In this document: in pieces, positions 24,786 through 33,263 of the stretch | How the letters are laid out: the number at the start of each line of letters is the position of its first letter | How positions within the stretch are numbered: the stretch's first letter is position 1 | Source: Modestobacter lapidis | GTDB taxonomy: Bacteria > Actinomycetota > Actinomycetes > Mycobacteriales > Geodermatophilaceae | DNA: 64,000 bases | NCBI GenBank assembly: GCA_019779905.1 | Contig: JABAKE010000004.1 | Span: 1 to 64,000 of the forward strand | Direction: 5' to 3' | Translations under genes and position numbers: made by a program | The notes under the pieces: model-generated | Told to the model about the DNA's origin: nothing | Seen by the model: only the letters and a program-made list of their open reading frames with translations | Database searches by the model: none

Positions 24786-25426
24786 CCGTCACCTTCGAGG
24801 ACTGGGCCGCATTGGCCGGCGACTCCCCCACCTCGCGCACCGAGTGGGCCGCCGTCGTCGGCGCCTGGAGCGAACCGCACCGCCACTACCACGACCTGGC
24901 GCACCTGGCGGCGGTGCTCGGCATCGTCGACCAGCTCGCCGGCGCCGCCGAGCACCCGACCGCCGTCCGGCTGGCGGCCTGGTACCACGACGTCGCCTAC
25001 GACCCGCAGCGCAGCGACAACGAGGAGGTCAGCGCGGCACGGGCGCGGATCGGGCTGGTCGGCCTGGTCGATGACGCGACCGTGGCCGAGGTGGAGCGGC
25101 TGGTGCTGCTGACCGCCGGCCACGACCCGGCCCCGGACGACGTCGACGGTGCGGTGCTCTGCGACGCCGATCTCGCGGTCCTGGCCGGCCCGCCGGAGGC
25201 CTACGCCGCCTACGCGTCGGCGGTCCGCGCCGAGTACGGGCACCTCTCCGACGAGGCCTTCACCGCCGGTCGCACCGCCGTGCTCGATCACCTGCTCGCC
25301 CTGCCGGCGCTGTACCGGCTGCCCGAGGTGGCCGCGCAGCTCACCGAGCGCGCCCGGGAGAACCTGACCGCCGAGCTCAGCCTGCTGCGGGCCCGCGCGG
25401 CGCAGCCGGGACCCGCGGCTTCCTGA
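24782..25426 (+). CDS. HD-domain metal-dependent phosphohydrolase-like protein
   Basis: A 214-residue all-helical protein. An HD-type metal site is visible: HRHYHDLAHL (near residues 33-42), the HD pair in AAWYHDVAYDP (near 73-83), H near 117 in TAGHDP and LCDADLAVL near 129. Such proteins hydrolyse phosphate esters, often of nucleotides. The substrate is not known. The GTG overlaps the M20 stop (GTGA). The last 50 bases lie over the end of the oppositely oriented DUF4031 gene. Confidence 0.82.
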   Translation: MTVTFEDWAALAGDSPTSRTEWAAVVGAWSEPHRHYHDLAHLAAVLGIVDQLAGAAEHPTAVRLAAWYHDVAYDPQRSDNEEVSAARARIGLVGLVDDATVAEVERLVLLTAGHDPAPDDVDGAVLCDADLAVLAGPPEAYAAYASAVRAEYGHLSDEAFTAGRTAVLDHLLALPALYRLPEVAAQLTERARENLTAELSLLRARAAQPGPAAS

Positions 25427-25691
25427 CGCGCAGCCCCGCGGCGAGCAGTCGCCGCAGCAGCTCCCGGCAAGCGACCGGCTCGGCCCCGGCGGCGACCGCC
25501 CGGCCGTAGAGCTCCTCGGGGACGTCGTAGTGGTCGCCCTGGAACGCCCGCCGGGGGATGTCCAGCTCGGCGGCGACGAAGGCGTGCAGCTCCGCGTAGC
25601 TGACGTCGCTCACCAGGTGCGACCACAGCCGGCCGCGCCAGGGCCAGACCGGGGTGTCGATGAGCACGGTCACGACCAGCAGTCTGCCCAT
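25377..25691 (-). CDS. DUF4031 domain protein
   Basis: About 104 residues. VLIDTPVWPWRGRLWSHLVSD and RRAFQGDHYDVPEE match the DUF4031 family, whose function is unknown. The start is uncertain: ATG 25691 (MGRLLVVTVLID) was used, but the GTG at 25673 is as likely and neither has a clear ribosome site. The 3' end overlaps the HD-domain gene by 50 bases on the opposite strand, so transcripts would be mutually antisense there. Confidence 0.72.
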   Translation of the reverse strand: MGRLLVVTVLIDTPVWPWRGRLWSHLVSDVSYAELHAFVAAELDIPRRAFQGDHYDVPEELYGRAVAAGAEPVACRELLRRLLAAGLRVRKPRVPAAPRGPAAG

Positions 25692-25735
25692 CCGCCGACG
25701 AGCCGCCACCGCACGCCCCGGTTAGCGTTCCCCTG

Positions 25736-26731
25736 GTGACGAGAGAGATCCGCTGGGGCATCGTCGGGCCGGGCCGCATCGCCGAGAACGTGGTGCGCGA
25801 CTTCGCCGTCGTGGACGACGCCCGGGTGGTGGCCGTCGCGTCCCGCTCGGCCGACCGGGCCCGGGACTTCGCCGACCGGCACGGCATCGAGCGGGCCCAC
25901 GGCTCCTACCGGGACGTCCTGGCCGACCCCGACGTCGACGTGCTGTACATCGCCACGCCCCACCCGCAGCACCACGCGATCGCGCTGGGGGCGTTGCGCG
26001 CGGGCAAGGCGCTGCTGGTGGAGAAGTCGTTCACCGCCACCACCGCCGGCGCCACCGAGGTCGTGGACCTCGCGCGCAGCAGCGGGCTGTTCGTCATGGA
26101 GGCGATGTGGACGCGCTTCCAGCCGGCCGTCGTCCGGCTGCGGGAGCTGATCGCCGACGGCGCGATCGGCGAGGTGCGCTCGGTCCAGGCCGACCTCGGC
26201 GTGCAGCGCGCGTTCGACCCCGCCGACCGGCTGTTCGCCAGGGAGCTGGGCGGTGGGGCGCTGCTCGACCTGGGCGTCTACGTCGTCTCCTTCGCCCAGA
26301 TGCTGCTGGGCAACCCCGGCTCGGTGGCTGCCGTCGGGTCGCGGTTCCCCACCGGTGTCGACGCCGAGGCCGCGCTGCTGCTCGGCTACGCCGACGGCCG
26401 GGCGGCGACGCTGACCACGTCGCTGCGCAACGCGCTGCCCGGCCAGGCGCGGGTGTTCGGGACCGCCGGGTGGATCGACGTCCTTCCCCGCTTCCACCAC
26501 CCGCAGACGATCGTGCTGCACCGGCCCGGCGCGTCGCCGGAGGCGATCAACGCTGCCCAGCTGGGCAGCGGCTACGCGCACGAGCTGATCGAGGTCACCG
26601 GGTGCCTGCAGGCCGGCCGCACCGAGAGCGCCGTGATGCCGCTGGCCGACACCCTCGCCGTCCAGGACGTGCTGGAGCAGGCCGCCGGTCAGCTGGGAGT
26701 CAGCTTCGCCGAGGACCCGGCCGCCCTCTGA
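25736..26731 (+). CDS. Gfo/Idh/MocA-family NAD(P)-dependent oxidoreductase
   Basis: A 331-residue protein. The N-terminal Rossmann motif is GIVGPGRIAENV (residues 6-17), and the family's EKSFT (near 99) corresponds to the catalytic-lysine EKP motif with Ser replacing Pro. It should oxidise or reduce a sugar, cyclitol or trans-dihydrodiol. Similarity to dihydrodiol dehydrogenases is suggested by MEAMWTRFQPA near residue 120. No sugar operon surrounds it. GTG start at 25736. The final 43 bases overlap the end of the DUF72 gene on the other strand. Confidence 0.88.
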   Translation: MTREIRWGIVGPGRIAENVVRDFAVVDDARVVAVASRSADRARDFADRHGIERAHGSYRDVLADPDVDVLYIATPHPQHHAIALGALRAGKALLVEKSFTATTAGATEVVDLARSSGLFVMEAMWTRFQPAVVRLRELIADGAIGEVRSVQADLGVQRAFDPADRLFARELGGGALLDLGVYVVSFAQMLLGNPGSVAAVGSRFPTGVDAEAALLLGYADGRAATLTTSLRNALPGQARVFGTAGWIDVLPRFHHPQTIVLHRPGASPEAINAAQLGSGYAHELIEVTGCLQAGRTESAVMPLADTLAVQDVLEQAAGQLGVSFAEDPAAL

Positions 26732-27537
26732 CGGCCCGGCTTCGGCTCGGGCACCGGCCACGCGGCGCCGGTCGCCTGACCCATGGTGGGCACCCGGGTG
26801 TGCACGCGGCCGGTGCCGCCGACCGCGTCGGCGAACACCGTGGCGTCGATGATCGCCGCGCCGCCCGGATCGTTGTTGAAGTACACCAGGACGTCGTCGC
26901 CGGCCCCGTAGGCCGTCGCCAGCCGGTCGGCCCACAGCTGCAGGGTCTCCGGGCGGTAGCGCGGCCAGGGCTCGGCCGCGCCGATGTGGAAGCGCAGGTA
27001 GCCCCAGTCGGTGGTGCGCCACAGCGGTGCGATCGGCTGCTCGTCGCGGTCGGCCCAGCACAGCGCCGCCCCGTACCGCTCGAGCAGGGCGCGCACCTCG
27101 TCGGTCCACCAGCTCTCGTGCCGCGGCTCGACGGCCACCCGGGTACCGGCCGGGAACTGGGCCAGGCACTCGCGCAGCAGGTCGACGTCGGCCCGCAGGG
27201 TGGGCGGCAGCTGCAGCAGGACGGCGCCCAGCCGGTCACCGAGCCCGGCCACCCGGTCCATCAGCCGGGCCACCGGCTCCGCCGGGTCTCGCAACCGCCT
27301 GACGTGGGTGAGGAACCGGCTGGCCTTCACCGCCCAGCGGACGTCGGGCGGGGTACGCGCCCGCCACGCCTCGAACGTGGTGCGTTCCGGCAGCCGGTAG
27401 AACGCGTTGTTGCTCTCCACGGTGGCGAAGTGCGCGGCGTGGTGTTCCAGCCACAGCCGCTGGGGCAGCTGCTGAGGGTAGAAGCGGCCGCGCCAGTCGC
27501 GGTACTGCCACCCCGAGGTCCCGATCACCACAGCCAC
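26689..27537 (-). CDS. DUF72 family TIM-barrel protein
   Basis: A 282-residue protein of the YecE-like DUF72 family. IGTSGWQYRDWRGRFYP at the N-terminus, FRLPERTTFEAW-type strand regions and FNNDPGGAAIIDA near residue 218 are hallmarks. The fold is a TIM barrel; the activity is unproven. The GTG at 27537 (VAVVIGTSG) was preferred to the ATG at 27570. Its 3' end overlaps the upstream oxidoreductase gene by 43 bases in the opposite orientation. Confidence 0.85.
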   Translation of the reverse strand: MAVVIGTSGWQYRDWRGRFYPQQLPQRLWLEHHAAHFATVESNNAFYRLPERTTFEAWRARTPPDVRWAVKASRFLTHVRRLRDPAEPVARLMDRVAGLGDRLGAVLLQLPPTLRADVDLLRECLAQFPAGTRVAVEPRHESWWTDEVRALLERYGAALCWADRDEQPIAPLWRTTDWGYLRFHIGAAEPWPRYRPETLQLWADRLATAYGAGDDVLVYFNNDPGGAAIIDATVFADAVGGTGRVHTRVPTMGQATGAAWPVPEPKPGRQRAAGSSAKLTPS

Positions 27538-27706
27538 ACCCCGGCGCTTACCCGTCCGCCCGGGCCTCACGCGGGGCGGCCCGGTGCCGCCCCGGATCGG
27601 CGACCCGTGGGCCCCGGCGCCCCGCTACCGTGCACCGGCCGCAGCCCCGCTGACCGACGGGCCCTCGGGTGCGTCCGCGCACCGCCCGGTGTGCTGAGGT
27701 CGCGGC

Positions 27707-27766
27707 ATGACCGATGCACCCGCCCGCACCGAGTGCTGCTGCTTCGCCCCGGAGGACGGGGCGTGA
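27707..27766 (+). CDS. Tiny poly-cysteine leader peptide before the GPP34 gene
   Basis: A 19-residue ORF, MTDAPARTECCCFAPEDGA, with GAGG seven bases before its ATG. It contains three consecutive cysteine codons, and its TGA overlaps the GTG of the GPP34 gene (GTGA). Poly-cysteine upstream ORFs in mycobacteria are known to act as cysteine-responsive attenuators (literature recalled, not checked). Translation of this ORF would couple to GPP34. The arrangement is seen in the sequence; the regulatory role is inference. Confidence 0.5.
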   Translation: MTDAPARTECCCFAPEDGA

Positions 27767-28575
27767 GCGGGCCGCTGCGCGAGCTGGCGGCGACGCGGCT
27801 GGCCGCGCTGTGCCTGAACCGGCGCGGACGTCCCCGTGGCCTCACCTTCGACGACCACCTGGTCCGGGGCGCGCTGATCCTGGACCTGGCGCTCTGCGGC
27901 GCGCTGACGCACACCGAGGACGCCGTCGAACTGGACCACGACCTGGCCGCCACGCACGGTCTCGCGGACGTCGCCGCCCAGGCCGACGAGGGCGACTCCT
28001 CGCTGCTGGACTGGCTGGACTGGGGTGCGCTCGGCTTCGACGAGTGGGCAGGCACCCTGGTCGAGGCGGGCCTGTGGCGGCTGCGGCCCTGGTCGCTGCG
28101 GTACCCGCTGCGCAGCTTCGAGGACGGCCAGGCGGAACGGACCGAGGCCGACCGGGCCGCTGGCCGTGCCCCTGCCCGTGCCCGTGCCCCTGCCCGTGCC
28201 CCTGCCCGTGCCCCTGCCCCTGCCCCTGCCCCTGCGGAGGGGACGTCGGGGCAGACCCTCGCCGTCCTCACGATCGGCTCGGTCAGCGGCGTGTTCGGCC
28301 GGATCACCGAACCGCCCCGCTGGGTGCTCGACGACCTGGGCGACGCCCGGTGGGCCGGGGAGCTGGTGGTGGACCGGTTGGCCGAGCTGCGCGTGCGGAT
28401 GCGGTCGATCGGCCGCGCCGTCGACCGAGCTCGGCCACCACCGCCGAGATCGGGGATGCGGGGGTCTCGCGGGCCCGCCGAGTGCCCCGGATCCCCGATC
28501 TCGACGCCGACAGGGGCGGCCCCGCGATGCGGGACCGCCCCTGCCGGGCAGTGCTGGTGGTGCTGTGTCAGCTGA
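27763..28575 (+). CDS. GPP34 (Golgi phosphoprotein 3-like) family protein
   Basis: A 270-residue protein. The GPP34 fold is seen in GRPRGLTFDDHLVRGALILDL (from residue 21) and later GSVSGVFGRITEPPRWVLDDLGDARWAGE. Eukaryotic members bind phosphoinositide; bacterial ones are common in actinobacteria with unknown roles. A Pro-Ala/Arg-Ala tract encoded by 12 hexamers (28164-28235) is inserted in the middle. The last 45 or so residues are read through an inverted repeat and a terminator-like hairpin, so the natural end may once have been earlier. GGAGGA precedes the GTG start by six bases. Confidence 0.78.
   Translation: MSGPLRELAATRLAALCLNRRGRPRGLTFDDHLVRGALILDLALCGALTHTEDAVELDHDLAATHGLADVAAQADEGDSSLLDWLDWGALGFDEWAGTLVEAGLWRLRPWSLRYPLRSFEDGQAERTEADRAAGRAPARARAPARAPARAPAPAPAPAEGTSGQTLAVLTIGSVSGVFGRITEPPRWVLDDLGDARWAGELVVDRLAELRVRMRSIGRAVDRARPPPPRSGMRGSRGPAECPGSPISTPTGAAPRCGTAPAGQCWWCCVS
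28164..28235 (+). repeat. Hexanucleotide microsatellite, 12 units
   Basis: Twelve uninterrupted hexamers, each CCGTGC or CCCTGC, lie inside the GPP34 gene and encode alternating Arg-Ala and Pro-Ala. Because the unit is a multiple of three, slippage would change protein length without shifting the frame. Confidence 0.9.
28445..28503. repeat. 13-bp inverted repeat element in the GPP34 3' end
   Basis: Arms CGAGATCGGGGAT (28445-28457) and ATCCCCGATCTCG (28491-28503) are perfect, with a 33-base GC-rich interior. The element could form a long hairpin and may be a REP-like or miniature element, or the terminator of the GPP34 transcript. It lies within the open frame. Confidence 0.6.
28511..28543 (-). 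terminator. groEL terminator hairpin (possibly bidirectional)
   Basis: CAGGGGCGG pairs with CCGCCCCTG and an inner CCCGC pairs with GCGGG around a GAT loop, giving a 14-bp stem with one mismatch. It lies about 48 bases after the groEL stop on the minus strand and inside the end of the convergent GPP34 frame. Confidence 0.65.
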
Positions 28576-28590
28576 CGCCGACGGCGGGAC

Positions 28591-30369
<1,779 letters not shown>

Positions 30370-30377
30370 TCACGAGT

Positions 30378-30404
30378 CTGGCACTCGACCCCGACGAGTG
30401 CAAG
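30378..30404 (-). promoter_or_regulatory. CIRCE operator 2 of groEL
   Basis: CTGGCACTC-N9-GAGTGCAAG has one mismatch between the arms. It follows the first CIRCE by eight bases, so the two sites are offset by 35 bases. Two operators should tighten HrcA repression. Confidence 0.85.
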
Positions 30405-30437
30405 AACAGGCAGCCGCCGAACCTCTCCGGACACGCC

Positions 30438-30472
30438 AGAGGCCCGGCCCCCACGACGGGGACCGGGCCTCT
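30438..30472 (-). terminator. Terminator of the cold-shock gene
   Basis: AGAGGCCCGG and CCGGGCCTCT form a perfect 10-bp stem, extended by an inner CCCC/GGGG, 12 bases after the cold-shock stop. It isolates the CIRCE-controlled groEL promoter from the upstream gene. Confidence 0.8.
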
Positions 30473-30483
30473 GACGTGCGCTT

Positions 30484-30684
30484 CTACAGGCTCTGGACGG
30501 CGTCGGCCTGCGGACCCTTCTCGCCCTGGACGACCTCGAAGGAGACCCGCTGGCCCTCGTCGAGGCTCTTGTACCCGTCCATCTGGATGGCCGAGTAGTG
30601 GACGAAGACGTCCTGACCGCCGTCGACGGCTATGAAGCCGAAGCCCTTCTCGGAGTTGAACCACTTCACGGTGCCCTGTGCCAC
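30484..30684 (-). CDS. cspA: Cold-shock protein CspA family
   Basis: A 66-residue single cold-shock domain. RNP1 KGFGFIAV is near residues 15-22 and RNP2 VFVHYSAI near 29-36. It binds single-stranded RNA as an RNA chaperone. The GTG at 30684 ([10 protein letters not shown]) is the standard family start; a GTG at 30696 would add four residues. The order groEL, csp, threonine-synthase-like gene matches, from memory, the Streptomyces SCO4293-4296 neighbourhood. The interval 30685-30898 holds the promoter and a dispersed repeat, and no further gene. Confidence 0.95.
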   Translation of the reverse strand: MAQGTVKWFNSEKGFGFIAVDGGQDVFVHYSAIQMDGYKSLDEGQRVSFEVVQGEKGPQADAVQSL

Positions 30685-30851
30685 GTGTGCTCCCACGTTC
30701 TGTGCGGACGGCCCCCGGGGACGGGGAGCCGGGTGTCAGCTCTTCCGCCCGCCGAACACGAACGTGGACCCGAACCGCGCGGAACGCTACATCAGCCAGT
30801 GGCGCAGATCACCGTCCCGACGCGCCGCCTCACCCGGTGTGGTGGCCTGCT

Positions 30852-30894
30852 GCAGGGTCCCGCGCCGAGCCGGCGAGGCGTGGGGGGCAGCGGG
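30852..30894 (-). repeat. Dispersed 42-base 3'-flank repeat, copy B
   Basis: Near-identical to 3227-3268 and located four bases after the stop of the threonine-synthase-family gene, in the same orientation relative to that stop as copy A to its gene. It probably contributes to transcript 3' end formation. Confidence 0.6.
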
Positions 30895-30898
30895 GTTC

Positions 30899-32215
30899 TC
30901 ACCCGATGAGGCCCGCCTCGCGCAGCGACTTCAGCGAGGGCTGCACGTGGTGCGTCGGAGCGACGACCGGCAGCAGCGGATCGAGGGTCTTGAGCCCCTC
31001 GCCGGTGTTGAGGACGACGGTCTCCGCGGCCGGGTCGAGCAGCCCGCGCTCCACCAGCTGGCACAGCACCGCGATCGTCACACCGCCCGCCGTCTCACCG
31101 AAGATACCGGTGGTCCGGGCCAGCCGGCGGATGCCCGCCACGATCTCGTCGTCGCCGACCCGGCCGATCGATCCCCCGGTGCGCCGGACGGCGTCCAGCG
31201 CGTACGGGCCGTCGGCGGGGTTGCCGATGTTCAGCGACTTGGCGATGCCGGTGGCGCGGACCGGTTTGATGACGTCCCAGCCGTTGTCGAAGGCGGTGGC
31301 GATCGGGTCGCAGCCGGCCGACTGCGCGCCGAAGATCCTCCAGTCGCTGTCCTCGACGATCCCGGCCGCGACCAGCTCGCGCCAGGCCTTGTCCACCTTG
31401 GTCAGCAGCGAGCCCGACGCCATCGGGATGACGACCTGGGCCGGGATGCGCCAGCCCAGCTGCTCGGCGATCTCGTAGCCCATCGTCTTGGAACCCTCGG
31501 CGTAGTACGGCCGGACGTTCTGGTTGACGAAGGCGGTGTCCTCGAACTCGTCGGTCTCGGCGAGCTCGCTGGTCAGCCGGTTGACGTCGTCGTAGGACCC
31601 GTCGACGGCGATCAGCGCCTGCCCGTACACCGCGGACTGGACGATCTTCCCCGGCTCGAGGTCGCTGGGGACGAAGACGAACGAGGGCAGGCCCATCCGC
31701 GCGGCGTGCGCGGCGACGGAGTTCGCCAGGTTGCCGGTGGAGGCGCAGGCGATCTTCGTGTAGCCGAAGCTCTTGGCCGCGGTGGCGGCGAGGCTGACCA
31801 CGCGGTCCTTGAACGAGTGGGTGGGGTTGGCCGAGTCGTCCTTCACCCACAGACCGCCGGTGATGCCCAGCTCGGCAGCCAGCCGGTCGGCCCGGACCAG
31901 CGGCGTGAGGCCGGGGTCAAGGCTCACCCGGTCGGCCGGATCCTGCCCGACCGGCAGCAGGGCGGCGTAGCGCCAGATGTTCTGCGGGCCGGCCTCGATC
32001 TGCTCGCGGGTGACCGCGCGCATCAGCTCGGGGTCGTAGTCGACCTCGAGGGGGCCGAAGCACTCGGCGCAGGCGTGCTCGGCGATCAGGCCGAAGGTGG
32101 CGCCGCAATTGCGACAGACCAGGCCGCGGGCCGGACTCGGAGCGATCTGCCCGCCGGCGGTCGCGTCTGCCTGGACAGAACCGGGAGCGGTCAGGGTCGG
32201 GGTGGGCGAGCTCAT
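30899..32215 (-). CDS. thrC: Threonine synthase family PLP enzyme (ThrC, or MetM-like homocysteine synthase)
   Basis: A 438-residue fold-type II PLP enzyme. An N-terminal zinc-ribbon (CRNCGATF and CAEC, residues 34-52) precedes the PLP lysine in NPTHSFKDR near residue 142. Threonine synthases convert O-phosphohomoserine to threonine. A SAM-I riboswitch controls this gene, which fits a methionine role better. In Streptomyces the homologue MetM makes homocysteine from O-phosphohomoserine using the sulfur carrier MetO (literature recalled, not checked). No MetO-like gene is adjacent here. Start ATG at 32215 lies ten bases after an AGGAGG. Confidence 0.88.
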   Translation of the reverse strand: MSSPTPTLTAPGSVQADATAGGQIAPSPARGLVCRNCGATFGLIAEHACAECFGPLEVDYDPELMRAVTREQIEAGPQNIWRYAALLPVGQDPADRVSLDPGLTPLVRADRLAAELGITGGLWVKDDSANPTHSFKDRVVSLAATAAKSFGYTKIACASTGNLANSVAAHAARMGLPSFVFVPSDLEPGKIVQSAVYGQALIAVDGSYDDVNRLTSELAETDEFEDTAFVNQNVRPYYAEGSKTMGYEIAEQLGWRIPAQVVIPMASGSLLTKVDKAWRELVAAGIVEDSDWRIFGAQSAGCDPIATAFDNGWDVIKPVRATGIAKSLNIGNPADGPYALDAVRRTGGSIGRVGDDEIVAGIRRLARTTGIFGETAGGVTIAVLCQLVERGLLDPAAETVVLNTGEGLKTLDPLLPVVAPTHHVQPSLKSLREAGLIG

Positions 32216-32229
32216 GCGACGACTACCTC

Positions 32230-32353
32230 CTCATCTTCCCCGCGCCGGGCCGTCGAGCCGCGCGGGACGGAATTGGCACCTTCCCTCCGCGGGTGTGCGG
32301 ATGGCGGTTGCCGGGGCTTCATCGGGCCGTGTCCCTCTGCCCCTCTGGATGAG
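32230..32353 (-). ncRNA. SAM-I (S-box) riboswitch controlling the threonine-synthase-family gene
   Basis: On the minus strand the order of conserved S-box blocks is complete: P1 5' strand CTCATC, then AGAGGGGCAGAGGGAC, GGCCCGATGAAGCCC, CGGCAACC, GGTGCCAATTCC, and GAAGATGAG closing P1. P1 pairs 32348-32353 with 32230-32235. The AGGAGG ribosome site (32226-32231) overlaps the 3' strand of P1, so SAM binding should directly hide it and turn translation off. Confidence rests on the match to the known consensus, not on a covariance search. Confidence 0.93.
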
Positions 32354-32414
32354 TGGAACGCCGGGGACTCTACCCGCGCCCGGCCCGCCCGGGCGCGACG
32401 GTCAGGATGGGCGG

Positions 32415-33236
32415 GTGGCCACCCGCATCGTCTACACCGACCTCGACGGCACCATGGTCGGGCCGCGCGGCTCGTTCTGGCACACCGCGGGCCGCGACCT
32501 GACCGCCTCGCCGGCCACCGCGTTGCTGGAGCTGCACCGGGCCGGTATCCCGTTGGTGCTGGTCAGCGGCCGCACCCACGACCAGCTGGTGGAGGCGGCC
32601 CGGATCTTCGCCGCCGACGGGTCGATCGCCGAGCTGGGGTCGCTGATCAGCTGGGCGGCCGGCCGGGAGCAGCACCTGCTCACCGGTGAGCTGCCGGCCG
32701 AGCACACCGGCCGCACGCCGATGGCGGTCATGTCCGCCCTGGGTGTGGTCGACGAGCTGCTCGCCGCCCACCCCGGCCGGATCGAGTGGCACGAGCCCTG
32801 GCACGCCACCCACACCGCCGACGCCCTGCTGCGTGGCCTGGTGCACCCCGTCGCCGTCGACCGCTGGCTGGCCGACCGGGGTTGGGGCTGGCTGACCCTC
32901 AAGGACAACGGCCAGGTGCCGGCCGGCCCGCGGATGACGCTGCTGCCCGAGGCGCTGCCGCCGCGGGTCTACCACCTGATGCCGCGCGGGATCACCAAGG
33001 GCGCGGCCATCCGCTGGGACCTCGCCCGGCGCGGCCTGGCCGCGGCGGACGCCGTCGCGATCGGGGACAGCGTCAGCGACCTGGAGATGGCCCCGGCGGT
33101 CGGCCGGTTGTGGGTGACCGCGAACGGCGCCGGGGTTCCGGGGATGGCCGAGCTGCTCACCGCCGTCCCGAACGCCACGGTGACCGACGCCCCGATGGGC
33201 GAGGGCTGGGCCCAGGCCGTGTCGGCCTCGCTGTAG
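32415..33236 (+). CDS. HAD-family phosphatase (mannosyl-3-phosphoglycerate phosphatase-like)
   Basis: A 273-residue protein of HAD subfamily IIB. Motif I YTDLDGTMVG contains the nucleophile and acid aspartates (near residues 9 and 11). Motif II is LVSGRT near 49, and the late GDSVSDLEMA motif is near 216. This subgroup dephosphorylates mannosyl-3-phosphoglycerate or related sugar phosphates. No partner synthase is adjacent, so the substrate is open. The GTG at 32415 was chosen (VATRIVYTDLDG). It is divergent from the riboswitch-controlled gene. Confidence 0.85.
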   Translation: MATRIVYTDLDGTMVGPRGSFWHTAGRDLTASPATALLELHRAGIPLVLVSGRTHDQLVEAARIFAADGSIAELGSLISWAAGREQHLLTGELPAEHTGRTPMAVMSALGVVDELLAAHPGRIEWHEPWHATHTADALLRGLVHPVAVDRWLADRGWGWLTLKDNGQVPAGPRMTLLPEALPPRVYHLMPRGITKGAAIRWDLARRGLAAADAVAIGDSVSDLEMAPAVGRLWVTANGAGVPGMAELLTAVPNATVTDAPMGEGWAQAVSASL

Positions 33237-33263
33237 GGGCCCGGGGGGCAGCGAGGTCCTTCT

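Noticed and set aside
30685-30898. A MetO-like sulfur-carrier gene next to the threonine-synthase homologue
   Set aside because: I looked for a 70-90 codon frame ending in Gly-Gly on either strand of this interval and found none. It holds the csp promoter and a dispersed repeat.
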